Assembly: GCA_902789415.1 (NCBI GenBank)
Contig: CADAOD010000016.1
Span: forward strand, 1 to 58,666
DNA: 58,666 bases
Direction: 5' to 3'
Source of the DNA: an uncultured Prevotellaceae bacterium
GTDB lineage: Bacteria > Bacteroidota > Bacteroidia > Bacteroidales > Bacteroidaceae
Position numbers and translations under genes: made by a program. This document shows positions 17,221 to 26,529 of the stretch, one piece after another. Under the pieces are notes generated by a model. That model did not search any database, was not told where the DNA came from, and saw nothing but the letters and a program-made list of their open reading frames with translations. Each line of letters begins with the position of its first letter. Position 1 is the stretch's first letter.

Positions 17221-17768
17221 GAATTATTACTGGTATCTATAAGGGGCGTCATTTTGATATCCCCCGCTCGTTCAAGGCACGCCCTACCACCGATTTTGCC
17301 AAGGAGAACATTTTTAATGTACTGAACAGTTATATCGATTTCGAAGGTATCAATGCCCTCGACCTGTTTTCGGGTACTGGTAGTATCTCGCTCGAACTGG
17401 TATCGCGTGGTTGCGAACATGTGGTAAGCGTTGAGATGGACCGCGACCACCACAAGTTTATTACCGAATGTCTGAAAAAGCTTGATACCGACGTTTGTCT
17501 GCCCCTGCGCGGCGATGTGTTCCGCTATATCAAATCGTGCAAACAGCAGTTCGACTTTATTTTTGCCGATCCCCCCTACGCCCTCAAGGAACTGCCCACC
17601 ATCCCTGGACTGATTTTTGAGAAGAACCTGCTAAAGGATGGCGGAATCCTGGTGTTCGAGCATGGTAAGGAGAACGACTTCTCGGATGCCCCACACTTTG
17701 TAGAGCATCGCAGCTATGGTAGCGTAAACTTTTCGATTTTCAGAAAAGAGGCGACAGCATCCTTGTAA
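17217..17768 (+). CDS. rsmD: 16S rRNA (guanine(966)-N(2))-methyltransferase
   Basis: The 183-residue protein matches RsmD in length and motifs. The N-terminus is MRIITGIYKGRHFDIP; motif I is ALDLFSGTGSISLE; an acidic residue after a beta strand (VVSVEMD) binds SAM; and the catalytic motif is FADPPYAL, the DPPY signature of N-methyltransferases. It methylates G966 of 16S rRNA in assembled 30S subunits. Its 3' end overlaps the convergent cardiolipin synthase gene by 29 bp. Confidence 0.92.
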   Translation: MRIITGIYKGRHFDIPRSFKARPTTDFAKENIFNVLNSYIDFEGINALDLFSGTGSISLELVSRGCEHVVSVEMDRDHHKFITECLKKLDTDVCLPLRGDVFRYIKSCKQQFDFIFADPPYALKELPTIPGLIFEKNLLKDGGILVFEHGKENDFSDAPHFVEHRSYGSVNFSIFRKEATASL

Positions 17769-19158
17769 CACTCTCCCACAAGCGTATCAGGAAATTGTTA
17801 CGCATGCGTTCTTTCACGTCTGTCAGCAGTACACTCTGCTCAAGGTCGCGTAAGAATACGTTTTTCATTCGCATAGCCACACCTTCGTCGAAGAAGAAGA
17901 TGTTGGCCTCAAAGTTATTCTCGAAACTACGGAAGTCGAGATTGGTAGAGCCACAGGTGGTGATGGCATCATCGCACACCAGCATTTTGGAGTGCAGGAA
18001 ACCAGCCTCGTACAAGTATACCTGTACACCCGCCTCAAGTACTTCGCGCAGATAACTCCTGCTGGCCCACTCCACAAATCGGGCATCGCTGCGTCGCGGA
18101 CAAATCACACGCACATCCACACCACCCAAAGCGGCTGTTTTCAGGGCAAAGAGTACCGACTCGTTAGGCAGGAAATAAGGCGTTTCCAGATACAGATAAC
18201 GCTTGGCACCTAAGATAATACGCACATAGCCCTGCATAATTTCAGGGTAAGGCGTGGTAGGACCGCAGGTAACCACCTGTGCCAGACAGTTGTTGTTGAT
18301 ATCCTCGCATCGTGGATAGTACTTACGATCCGAAAGCAAGGTGCGATCCACAAAGTACCAATCTACCAGGAAAGCACGCTGCAAAGCATGCACGCTGCCA
18401 CCACACACCCTGAGCATGGTGTCGCGCCAAGGCATATCGTCAGTACCCTTCACATATCGCTGGGCAATATTCATACCGCCGATGTAACCCACCAGACCAT
18501 CAATCACAATAACCTTGCGGTGGTTGCGATAGTTCACCTTACTGGTAAACGATGGGAATCGCACAGGCATAAACGAGCGCACCTCGATACCAGCCTCGCG
18601 CATCCGCTCAAAAAAGCGATGGTGCACATTCCAACAACCCACATCATCGTAAATCACCTTTACCTCAACACCCTCGCGGGCCTTGTCTATCAAGGCATCG
18701 GCTACCAACATGCCTAAGGCATCGTCGGCAAAAATGTACATATCAAGATGTATGTGGTCCTTGGCCTTGCCGATATCCTCCATCAGCTCGGCTATAAACT
18801 GATAGCCGTCGGTACAGATATCCACCAAGTTGTCCTTAAAGGGTAACGACAGGTTCTGGTTAATAAACAGGTCAATCAGTGGCTTGTGGCGCTCGGGTAG
18901 TCGCAGGTTCTGCTGTTCGGCAAACTCCAGCATCGAACGCTTGGTAAGCTGGTTCATCGAACGTTCGCTCACATAGCGCTCCTTACGGTGGTTAATACCG
19001 AAAAACAAATAAAAGACGATGCCCACCACTGGCACAAAATAAATCACCAGCGCCCAAGCCATCGTCTTTGCAGGTTGTCGGTTGTCCATAATCACGTGTA
19101 CCACCGCTATAATAGCAATGATCTGGTACACTATGAATATGATGTTTAGCCAACTCAT
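17740..19158 (-). CDS. cls: Cardiolipin synthase
   Basis: The 472-residue phospholipase-D-family protein has two N-terminal membrane helices (about 3-22 and 33-53). Its two catalytic HKD motifs are HRKVIVID (H213, K215, D220) and HSKMLVCD (H389, K391, D396), each followed by the expected Gly-rich segment (GYIGGMN and CGSTNLDFRS). It condenses two phosphatidylglycerol molecules into cardiolipin at the inner membrane. The start overlaps the dnaG stop by 4 bp, so it belongs to a nadB-dnaG-cls operon. Confidence 0.92.
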   Translation of the reverse strand: MSWLNIIFIVYQIIAIIAVVHVIMDNRQPAKTMAWALVIYFVPVVGIVFYLFFGINHRKERYVSERSMNQLTKRSMLEFAEQQNLRLPERHKPLIDLFINQNLSLPFKDNLVDICTDGYQFIAELMEDIGKAKDHIHLDMYIFADDALGMLVADALIDKAREGVEVKVIYDDVGCWNVHHRFFERMREAGIEVRSFMPVRFPSFTSKVNYRNHRKVIVIDGLVGYIGGMNIAQRYVKGTDDMPWRDTMLRVCGGSVHALQRAFLVDWYFVDRTLLSDRKYYPRCEDINNNCLAQVVTCGPTTPYPEIMQGYVRIILGAKRYLYLETPYFLPNESVLFALKTAALGGVDVRVICPRRSDARFVEWASRSYLREVLEAGVQVYLYEAGFLHSKMLVCDDAITTCGSTNLDFRSFENNFEANIFFFDEGVAMRMKNVFLRDLEQSVLLTDVKERMRNNFLIRLWESVTRMLSPLF

Positions 19159-21086
19159 CGTCCTAATTTCTTTGCCACTTCTTTGTAAATCATGTCAACA
19201 TGTTTGTACTCGGCCATCGTTGCCATCACATCGCCCTCGCCTTTCTTGACTGTTGCCAACAGTTCTTTTACCTTGGCACCTAAGCAGTAGTAACGGAAGT
19301 CAAGTACAATATGCTCAACATGCGCCCGCAAGCCGCCCTCACGTTCTTTCAGTTGGAATCCCTTGCCCAGCTGATACGAATCCACAGCCATACTGGCCGC
19401 TATCGAACTGATTTCGTAATCGGTATGGCGTGTCAGGTATTCCTCGGCCTTAAAACCTTCTTCGCCGCAATGGGCCACCACCTCTTGCAGAATCTTGTTG
19501 TACACAGGTTTGCTGAAGCTCAGTCCGTCCTCGCCCATATCGTAGCTGATAAACTGCGCTACCGACAGGTTGATGGTTTGTCCGTCTTCGGTCTGAAGGT
19601 TTTCGTAGATAATCTTCTCGCCATCGCGAACGATGGTTTTTATCAACAGGTCCTCAACCTGCTGAATCTGGTCGTTGATGGTATGCAGACCAATCGCCAT
19701 GGGCTTGCCCTGCGCCTCGCGCTCCTGTTGGATGGCGTTCTGTGCCTGCTCACGATTGTATTCCTTTTCCTTCTCCTCGCGGTCGCGACTAATCATGCCG
19801 TTCATCGACTGGAGCAGGGTTTCCTCCTTAATACCTAATCGGCGCGAAAGTTGGGTCAGATACTCATCGCGCAACAGGTTATCATCCACCACCGAGATAC
19901 TCTTCACGATACCACCGATTGCCTCCGAACGCTTCACGGGGTCGTTCACGTTCTCCACCGTCAGTTTGGTTTTGAACGAGATAAAGTCCTCGGCATGCTC
20001 TTCGATATATGCCTTGAACTCCTGAGCGGTATGCTTACGTGAGAACGAATCAGGGTCGTCGCCATCAGGCAATAACAGCACCTTCACCTTCATGCCCTCG
20101 GCCAACAGCATATCTGTTCCTCGCATGGCGGCATGGATACCAGCCTCGTCGCCATCATACAGCAGGATGATATTCGGTGTAAATCTTCGCAGCAGTTTTA
20201 TCTGGTGCTTTGAGAGTGCTGTACCACTGTTAGCCACCACATTCTCCAGTCCGCACTGGTGCATGGCAATCACGTCGGTATAGCCCTCCACCATATACAC
20301 ACAGTCTTCCTTGGCAATGGCTTTCTTACCTTGATACAAGCCATACAACTCGCGCTCCTTGTGGTAGATTTCCGAGTCGGGCGAGTTCACGTATTTCTGT
20401 TGCACACCCTTGGTACGCGCATCCAGCAGTCGACCACCAAAAGCCACCACTTTTCCACTCACGTTGAACCAAGGGAAGATAACACGACCCGCATAGCGAT
20501 CGTACACACCCTTCTCGCCTTTGATGCACAAGCCCGTCTTAATCAGGAACTCCTCCTGATAGCCCGCCTTCTTAGCAGCGATATCAAGGGCGTCGCGCTT
20601 TGAGAGCGAGAAGCCTAAGTTAAACTTCTCAACAATATCATCGCGGATACCACGACTGCGGAAGTACTGACGTCCGATGGCCACACCATCGGGATCGTTG
20701 TTCAGCACATCCTTAAAGTAGTTCATGGCCCACTCGTTAACGATGAACATCGACTCACGGTCGCTCTGCTCACGTTTCTCTTCTTCGGTCAGTTCCTTTT
20801 CCTGTATCTCGATATTGTATTTCTTGGCCAGCCAGCGCAGGGCCTCGGGATAGGTAATCTGCTCGTGCTTCATCAGGAAGTTGATGGCCGTACCGCCCTC
20901 ACCACACGAGAAACACTTACATATCTGCTTGGTAGGCGACACCATGAACGATGGCGTTTTATCGTCGTGGAACGGGCACAGTCCTTTGTAGTTAACGCCC
21001 GATTTTCGCAGCGTTACAAACTCGCCCACCACGTCAACGATGTTCGTGGCATCAAGTATCTTATCTATCGTTTGTCTGTCAATCAT
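19155..21086 (-). CDS. dnaG: DNA primase
   Basis: The 643-residue protein is DnaG. A CHC2 zinc finger has C37, H40, C58 and C61 (LCPFHDDKTPSF ... CFSCGEGG). A TOPRIM domain at about 255-345 carries the glutamate in VYMVEGYTDVIAMHQ and the LYDGDEAG motif, and a C-terminal DnaB-interacting domain is more variable. It makes RNA primers at the replication fork; its partner dnaB is at 31500. The start lies 1 bp after the nadB stop, so the two are cotranscribed. Confidence 0.95.
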   Translation of the reverse strand: MIDRQTIDKILDATNIVDVVGEFVTLRKSGVNYKGLCPFHDDKTPSFMVSPTKQICKCFSCGEGGTAINFLMKHEQITYPEALRWLAKKYNIEIQEKELTEEEKREQSDRESMFIVNEWAMNYFKDVLNNDPDGVAIGRQYFRSRGIRDDIVEKFNLGFSLSKRDALDIAAKKAGYQEEFLIKTGLCIKGEKGVYDRYAGRVIFPWFNVSGKVVAFGGRLLDARTKGVQQKYVNSPDSEIYHKERELYGLYQGKKAIAKEDCVYMVEGYTDVIAMHQCGLENVVANSGTALSKHQIKLLRRFTPNIILLYDGDEAGIHAAMRGTDMLLAEGMKVKVLLLPDGDDPDSFSRKHTAQEFKAYIEEHAEDFISFKTKLTVENVNDPVKRSEAIGGIVKSISVVDDNLLRDEYLTQLSRRLGIKEETLLQSMNGMISRDREEKEKEYNREQAQNAIQQEREAQGKPMAIGLHTINDQIQQVEDLLIKTIVRDGEKIIYENLQTEDGQTINLSVAQFISYDMGEDGLSFSKPVYNKILQEVVAHCGEEGFKAEEYLTRHTDYEISSIAASMAVDSYQLGKGFQLKEREGGLRAHVEHIVLDFRYYCLGAKVKELLATVKKGEGDVMATMAEYKHVDMIYKEVAKKLGR

Positions 21087-21087
21087 C

Positions 21088-22674
21088 CTACTTATCGTAA
21101 GCGTGTACAGGATAATCAGTAGTATAGTGCAAACCGCGACACTCCTTGCGCTCCAATGCCCAACGTGTAATCAGATAGCCCACGTTAATCATGTTACGCA
21201 ATTCGCAGATATCCTTCGAGGCCTTTACACGCTTAAACAGGCGCTCAGTCTCCTCGTAAAGCATATCCAGACGGTCCCAGGCACGATGCAAACGCAAGTC
21301 GCTACGCACAATACCTACGTAGTTCGACATAATCTGGTTTACCTCCTTTACGCTCTGGGTAATCAGCACCTTCTCCTCGTTGGTCAGCGTACCCTCGTCG
21401 TTCCACTCAGGCACTTTCTCGTTGAAGTCGTAGAAATCCACATGCTCCAACGAGTGCTTAGCGGCCGTCTCGGCATAAACCACAGCCTCTATCAGCGAGT
21501 TGCTGGCCAGGCGGTTACCACCGTGCAATCCGGTGCACGAGCACTCGCCCAGGGCATAAAGTTGTTCAATGCTGGTCTGTCCGTTCAGGTCAACCTTGAT
21601 ACCACCGCACATATAGTGGGCAGCAGGACGAACGGGGATATAATCGGTGGTGATATCGATACCCATCGACAGACACTTCTGGTAGATATTGGGGAAGTGC
21701 TTACGGGTCTCTTCGGGGTTCTTATGGGTTACGTCCAGACATACGTGGTCCAGTCCGTGAATCTTCATCTCCTTGTCGATGGCACGTGCCACGATATCAC
21801 GTGGTGCCAGCGAGAGGCGCTCGTCGTACTTCTCCATAAACGTCTCGCCATTAGGCAACTTCAGTATGCCACCATAACCACGCATAGCCTCAGTAATCAG
21901 ATAGGCGGGATGCGTTTCCTTGGGGTTATGCAGCACCGTGGGGTGGAACTGCACAAACTCCATGTCGGCCACAGTACCCTTGGCACGATATACCATGGCG
22001 ATACCGTCGCCAGTAGCAATCACGGGGTTCGATGTGGTTAGATACACAGCACCGCAACCACCGGTACACATCACAGTCATCTTAGCCAAATAGGTATCTA
22101 CCTTCTGTGTATCAGGATTCAGTACATAGGCACCATAGCAGTTAATGTATGGCGAACGACGTGTAATTCTGGCACCTAAGTGGTGCTGGGTGATAATCTC
22201 CACTGCAAAGTGGTTCTCCTTAATGTCGATATTGGGATTGTTACGCACAGCCTCCATCAGTCCGCGCTGTATCTCGGCACCTGTATCATCCTTATGGTGC
22301 AGAATACGGAACTCAGAGTGTCCGCCCTCACGATGCAAGTCAAACTTGCCATCGTGGTTCTTATCAAAATTCACGCCCCAGTTAACTAGTTCTTTAATCT
22401 GTTCGGGCGCCATTCTTACTACTTGTTCTACGGCTTTGGGGTCGCTGATATAATCGCCCGCAATCATCGTGTCTTCAATGTGTTTCTCGAAGTTATCCAG
22501 TTCGAGATTGGTAACCGATGCCACGCCACCCTGAGCAAACGATGTGTTGGCCTCGTCGAGCGAGGTTTTGCATATCATACACACCCTACCCTTATTGGCG
22601 CGAGCTACCTTCAGGGCGTAGCTCATACCGGCCACGCCAGCTCCTATCACCAGGAAATCATATTTGTATACCAT
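21088..22674 (-). CDS. nadB: L-aspartate oxidase
   Basis: The 528-residue flavoprotein has an N-terminal FAD-binding motif (VIGAGVAGMSYALK), the fumarate-reductase-family active-site region (MEFVQFHPTVL, APRDIVARAI), a second FAD motif (ALGECSCTGLHGGNRLASNS) and the helical C-terminal domain. It oxidises aspartate to iminoaspartate, the first step of de novo NAD synthesis. nadA and nadC are not in the window. It is first in an operon with dnaG and cls, and has its own -7 box TAATTTTG. Confidence 0.94.
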   Translation of the reverse strand: MVYKYDFLVIGAGVAGMSYALKVARANKGRVCMICKTSLDEANTSFAQGGVASVTNLELDNFEKHIEDTMIAGDYISDPKAVEQVVRMAPEQIKELVNWGVNFDKNHDGKFDLHREGGHSEFRILHHKDDTGAEIQRGLMEAVRNNPNIDIKENHFAVEIITQHHLGARITRRSPYINCYGAYVLNPDTQKVDTYLAKMTVMCTGGCGAVYLTTSNPVIATGDGIAMVYRAKGTVADMEFVQFHPTVLHNPKETHPAYLITEAMRGYGGILKLPNGETFMEKYDERLSLAPRDIVARAIDKEMKIHGLDHVCLDVTHKNPEETRKHFPNIYQKCLSMGIDITTDYIPVRPAAHYMCGGIKVDLNGQTSIEQLYALGECSCTGLHGGNRLASNSLIEAVVYAETAAKHSLEHVDFYDFNEKVPEWNDEGTLTNEEKVLITQSVKEVNQIMSNYVGIVRSDLRLHRAWDRLDMLYEETERLFKRVKASKDICELRNMINVGYLITRWALERKECRGLHYTTDYPVHAYDK

Positions 22675-22707
22675 ACGCTGATGTTATTTTTTATCACAAA
22701 TCTGCTG

Positions 22708-22715
22708 CAAAATTA
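22708..22715 (-). promoter_or_regulatory. Promoter -7 box of the nadB-dnaG-cls operon
   Basis: TAATTTTG on the minus strand lies 34 bp upstream of the nadB start. A -33 element is not clear. It stands back to back with the promoter for the gene at 22794. Confidence 0.55.
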
Positions 22716-22734
22716 CTTAAAATTTCCAATAATC

Positions 22735-22765
22735 TTTGCATCTTGGCGATTTTTTTGTATCTTTG
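22735..22765 (+). promoter_or_regulatory. Promoter with full Bacteroidota consensus
   Basis: TTTG (22735-22738), 19 bp, then TATCTTTG (22758-22765) is an exact match to the -33/-7 pattern; the ATG of the downstream gene follows 28 bp later. Confidence 0.8.
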
Positions 22766-22793
22766 CGCTGTATAATCCTCAATATTAACAACA

Positions 22794-24008
22794 ATGAAAC
22801 AACTAGCGCTTATTTTCATGTTGATGGTTCCGATGGTGGCACTGGCACAACAGGCCACCGTAGGTGGAACCATTGTTGATGAGAAATCTGGGCGCCCATT
22901 GCCTCAGGTGAGTGTTTCTACAGGCCGCATCTCAGTGGTCACTAACGAGGATGGCGCCTTCCTTCTAAAACTGGGCCAGAAGCCCAGCAGCATCACCGTA
23001 TCGCACTTAGGTTACAAAACCAAGAAGGTTGCGCTGAATACCAGCGATACCGAGAATCTGAAGATTAAACTTCAGCCCACCACCATCCAGCTGCGCGAGG
23101 TGGTGGTACGTACGGGTAATCCACGCGAGATAGTGGATATTGCTATCCGCAAGATTCCCGACAACTACAGTCGCCAGCCCGAGCTGCTCAAGGCTTTCTA
23201 TCGCGAAACAGCCATGAAGCGCAAGCACTTCATCTACGTGGCCGAGGGTGTGGAGGACATGTACAAAACCAGTTATACACGCGGCATTGGTCGCGACAGA
23301 GTGTCTATCGTTAAAGGTCGCCGACTGCTCAGTCAGAAACAGGGCGATACGTTAGGTATTAAAGTGATGGGCGGTCCCGTTCTGCCTGTACAGCTCGATG
23401 TGGTTAAGAACTCCGAGTTACTGCTCAACCCAGAGGAGTTAGAAGCCTACAGCTTTAGCTGGGGCAACCCCGAGATGATTAACGACCGCCTGCAGATGGT
23501 AGTACTCATGGAGCCACTCTTTCCCAAGGAGTACGCGCTGTATCACGGTAAGCTGTATATCGACAACGAGCGCCTGGCATTTACCCGTATCGAGCTGAGT
23601 CTCGACATGAGCGATAAGGAGAAAGCCACCCGCACCATGCTGGTACGCAAGCCCTTGGGCGTAAAGTTCAAGCCACGCGAGCTGTCGTGTGTAGTAGATT
23701 ATCGCTATACCGATGGTGTTACCCGCATCAGCTATCTGCGTAACATCTTTAAGTTTAACTGCGACTGGAAGAAACGCCTGTTCAGCACATCGTTTACCGC
23801 CACCTGCGAGATGGCCGTTACCGATAGTCAGACCGAAGGTGTACAGCCCATCGTAAGTCGTAACTCGTTCGACTCGCACGATGCTTATTACGATAAGGTA
23901 GAATACTTTATGGATCCGGAATACTGGAACAATTACAATATTATCGAACCCTCAGAATCGCTGGATAAAGCGATACGTAAACTGGTAGCAACTTACCAGC
24001 GCAATTGA
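22794..24008 (+). CDS. Secreted carboxypeptidase-regulatory-like (CarboxypepD_reg) domain protein
   Basis: The 404-residue exported protein has a signal peptide (MKQLALIFMLMVPMVALA). A CarboxypepD_reg-like beta-sandwich at about 22-100 (VGGTIVDEKSGRPLPQVSVS, then VTNEDGAFLLKL) precedes a long C-terminal domain with strand-rich segments (LAFTRIELSLDMSDKEKATR). The N-terminal domain resembles that of SusC-like receptors, but there is no plug or barrel, so it is probably periplasmic or attached to the outer membrane. It sits 17 bp before the PBP4-type gene, which suggests a joint envelope role. Confidence 0.75.
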   Translation: MKQLALIFMLMVPMVALAQQATVGGTIVDEKSGRPLPQVSVSTGRISVVTNEDGAFLLKLGQKPSSITVSHLGYKTKKVALNTSDTENLKIKLQPTTIQLREVVVRTGNPREIVDIAIRKIPDNYSRQPELLKAFYRETAMKRKHFIYVAEGVEDMYKTSYTRGIGRDRVSIVKGRRLLSQKQGDTLGIKVMGGPVLPVQLDVVKNSELLLNPEELEAYSFSWGNPEMINDRLQMVVLMEPLFPKEYALYHGKLYIDNERLAFTRIELSLDMSDKEKATRTMLVRKPLGVKFKPRELSCVVDYRYTDGVTRISYLRNIFKFNCDWKKRLFSTSFTATCEMAVTDSQTEGVQPIVSRNSFDSHDAYYDKVEYFMDPEYWNNYNIIEPSESLDKAIRKLVATYQRN

Positions 24009-24025
24009 TTAGGTAAACATTAAAA

Positions 24026-25255
24026 ATGAAGCATATATTTAGGAATTGGATTTTATCTTTTTTATTAGCAGGCACGGCAGGCAGTTTGCAGGCGCAGACT
24101 GCCGATACCCTTTTAACAGATACCTGCACCACAGATACCATCGCCGAACTGCCCTGGCCACAGAACCTGCAGGCACGGTTAGATACGCTTACCAGCGACC
24201 GTATGTTTGATTACACCCAACTGGGTCTGATGGTGTACGACATCACAGCCGACTCGACCCTTTACGCCCGTGGTGCCAAACAAATTATGCGCCCAGCCTC
24301 AACCATGAAGCTACTCACAGCCATTACAGCCCTCGATCAGTTAGGACAGAGCTACCGCTTTAGCACCTCGCTCTACTACACTGGTCAGGTTGAGGATAGT
24401 GTACTGGTAGGCGATTTGTATTGCGTGGGCGGCATGGACCCACTTTTCAACAATTCCGACATGGAGGCCTTTTCGGCCAGCGTTAAAGCGTTAGGCATAC
24501 ACACGCTGAAAGGCCGACTGGTAGCAGTAAATAGCTTTAAGGACCCCGACTTGCTTGGCGAAGGTTGGTGTTGGGATGATGATAACCCATCGCTCAGCGC
24601 TCTGCTCATCAATGGCAAGGACGATTTCATCAGTCAGTTCGCCCAACAGCTCGATAAGGACAGTATCTTTCCCGATGGACCTGCCGATATTGCGGCTCTG
24701 CCCAAGGATGCCATCCTATTGTGCCAGCGTACACATGCCATCGAGGACGTACTCATACCGATGATGAAGGATAGCAACAACCTCTATGCCGAGTCGATGT
24801 TCTATCAGATAGGTGCCGCATCAGGCGCTCGCCCGGCCAAAGCATCGCATGCCCGCAAAGCCATTAAGCACACCCTGCACAAGGCTGGCGTCAAGGACGC
24901 GCATTATAAGATAGCCGATGGTAGCGGACTCTCGCTTTACAATTACGTAACACCCGAGTTGCTTACCAAGTTGCTTACCTATGCCTATCGCAAGGCTGGC
25001 ATCTATCGCTACCTCTACGTGTCGCTCCCCGTGGCTGGCGAGGATGGCACACTGAAAAAGCGCATGAAGGATACCCCAGCCCAAATCAACATACACGCCA
25101 AAACGGGTACCCTTACCGGCATATCATCGTTAGCAGGTTATGCCATCGCCGCCAATAATCACATATTGGCATTCAGCATTATTAATCAAGGTGTGATGAA
25201 GAACGAACAAGGACGTGATTTTCAGGATAAAGTTTGTGCAGCATTGTGCAAATAA
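24026..25255 (+). CDS. dacB: D-alanyl-D-alanine carboxypeptidase/endopeptidase (PBP4, peptidase S13)
   Basis: The 409-residue protein has a signal peptide (MKHIFRNWILSFLLAGTAGS) and the three penicillin-binding active-site motifs: SxxK in MRPASTMKLLTA, SxN in KDSNNLYAESM and KTG in HAKTGTLTG. The order and the insert of about 150 residues between SxxK and SxN match the S13 family. It trims or cuts peptidoglycan cross-links in the periplasm. AT-rich ATTAAAG repeats fill the 44-bp gap to serB. Confidence 0.9.
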   Translation: MKHIFRNWILSFLLAGTAGSLQAQTADTLLTDTCTTDTIAELPWPQNLQARLDTLTSDRMFDYTQLGLMVYDITADSTLYARGAKQIMRPASTMKLLTAITALDQLGQSYRFSTSLYYTGQVEDSVLVGDLYCVGGMDPLFNNSDMEAFSASVKALGIHTLKGRLVAVNSFKDPDLLGEGWCWDDDNPSLSALLINGKDDFISQFAQQLDKDSIFPDGPADIAALPKDAILLCQRTHAIEDVLIPMMKDSNNLYAESMFYQIGAASGARPAKASHARKAIKHTLHKAGVKDAHYKIADGSGLSLYNYVTPELLTKLLTYAYRKAGIYRYLYVSLPVAGEDGTLKKRMKDTPAQINIHAKTGTLTGISSLAGYAIAANNHILAFSIINQGVMKNEQGRDFQDKVCAALCK

Positions 25256-25299
25256 CATTAAAGATTAAACATTAAAGGATTAAAGATTTAAAGATTATC

Positions 25300-26529
25300 A
25301 TGAAGCAAGAGCAGATATTAGTTAGAATTACAGGACAGGATCGCCCAGGACTCACTGCATCGGTGATGGGTATCCTTGCAAAATACGATGCACAGATTCT
25401 CGACATCGGCCAGGCCGACATCCACTCTACCCTCTCGTTGGGTATCCTTATCCGCATGGACGAGACACACTCCGGACAGGTAATGAAGGAGTTGCTTTTC
25501 AAGGCTACCGAGTTGGGTGTGCAGATAGGTTTCTCGCCCATTGGCGACGATGAGTACGAAGATTGGGTTGGCCATCAGGGCAAGAACCGTTACATCCTTA
25601 CCGTAATGGGACGCCAGTTGGAGGCACGCCAGATTGAGGCAGCCACCCGCGTGATTGCCGACCAGGGACTGAACATCGACTCTATCATCCGTCTCACAGG
25701 TCGTAAGAGTATCAAGAACCCCGCCAAGCACATCCGTGCCTGCATCGAGTTCTCGCTGCGTGGCGAGCCCAACGATCGTCAGGACATGCAGTCGAAACTC
25801 ATGAAACTGTCGAGCGATATGGAAATCGACTTCTCGTTCCAGCGCGATGATATGTTCCGTCGCATGCGCCGACTCATTTGTTTCGATATGGACTCAACAT
25901 TGATTCAGACCGAGTGTATCGACGAGCTGGCCGAGCGCAATGGCGTAGGCGATCAGGTACGTGCCATCACCGAGAGTGCCATGCGTGGCGAAATCGACTT
26001 TAAGGAGAGCTTTACACGTCGCGTCAGTCTGCTTAAGGGCCTCGACGTAAGTGTGATGCAGGAGATTGCCGAAAAGTTGCCTATCACCGAGGGTGTCGAC
26101 CGCTTGATGACCACCCTGAAGCGCTATGGATATAAGATTGCCATCCTTTCCGGAGGTTTCACCTATTTTGGCGAATACCTGCAGCGCCGTTATGGCATCG
26201 ACTATGTATATGCTAACGAGTTGGAGATTGGCGAAGATGGCAAACTGACTGGTCGTTATGTAGGCGAGATTGTAGATGGTCATCGTAAGGCCGAACTGCT
26301 TAAGCTCATTGCTCAAGTAGAGAAGGTAAACCTGGCTCAGACCATTGCTGTGGGCGATGGTGCTAACGACTTGCCTATGATCAGCGAGGCTGGTCTTGGT
26401 ATCGCTTTCCACGCCAAGCCCCGTGTGGTAGCCAACGCCAAACAGAGCATCAACACCATCGGTCTTGACGGCGTGCTCTACTTCCTCGGCTTTAAGGATT
26501 CATACTTAGGCGATCAAGGCGTGATGTAA
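25300..26529 (+). CDS. serB: Phosphoserine phosphatase with two N-terminal ACT-type domains
   Basis: The 409-residue protein has two ACT-like domains (about 5-80, VRITGQDRPGLTASVMGILA; and about 97-175) and a HAD phosphatase domain with the nucleophile motif DMDST (196-200), the SGGF motif (ILSGGFTYFG) and GDGANDLPM. It catalyses the last step of serine synthesis. The doubled ACT domains suggest serine feedback binding, which is an inference. mutY starts on the base after its stop codon. Confidence 0.93.
   Translation: MKQEQILVRITGQDRPGLTASVMGILAKYDAQILDIGQADIHSTLSLGILIRMDETHSGQVMKELLFKATELGVQIGFSPIGDDEYEDWVGHQGKNRYILTVMGRQLEARQIEAATRVIADQGLNIDSIIRLTGRKSIKNPAKHIRACIEFSLRGEPNDRQDMQSKLMKLSSDMEIDFSFQRDDMFRRMRRLICFDMDSTLIQTECIDELAERNGVGDQVRAITESAMRGEIDFKESFTRRVSLLKGLDVSVMQEIAEKLPITEGVDRLMTTLKRYGYKIAILSGGFTYFGEYLQRRYGIDYVYANELEIGEDGKLTGRYVGEIVDGHRKAELLKLIAQVEKVNLAQTIAVGDGANDLPMISEAGLGIAFHAKPRVVANAKQSINTIGLDGVLYFLGFKDSYLGDQGVM

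Noticed and set aside
21040-22041. Long open frame (333 codons) on the plus strand opposite nadB
   Set aside because: It is the antisense shadow of nadB: no promoter, leucine/histidine/valine-biased composition, and nadB matches its family over the full length.
25256-25299. ATTAAAG repeats before serB as a regulatory array
   Set aside because: Irregular spacing and common AT-rich gap sequence; no palindrome or fixed period.
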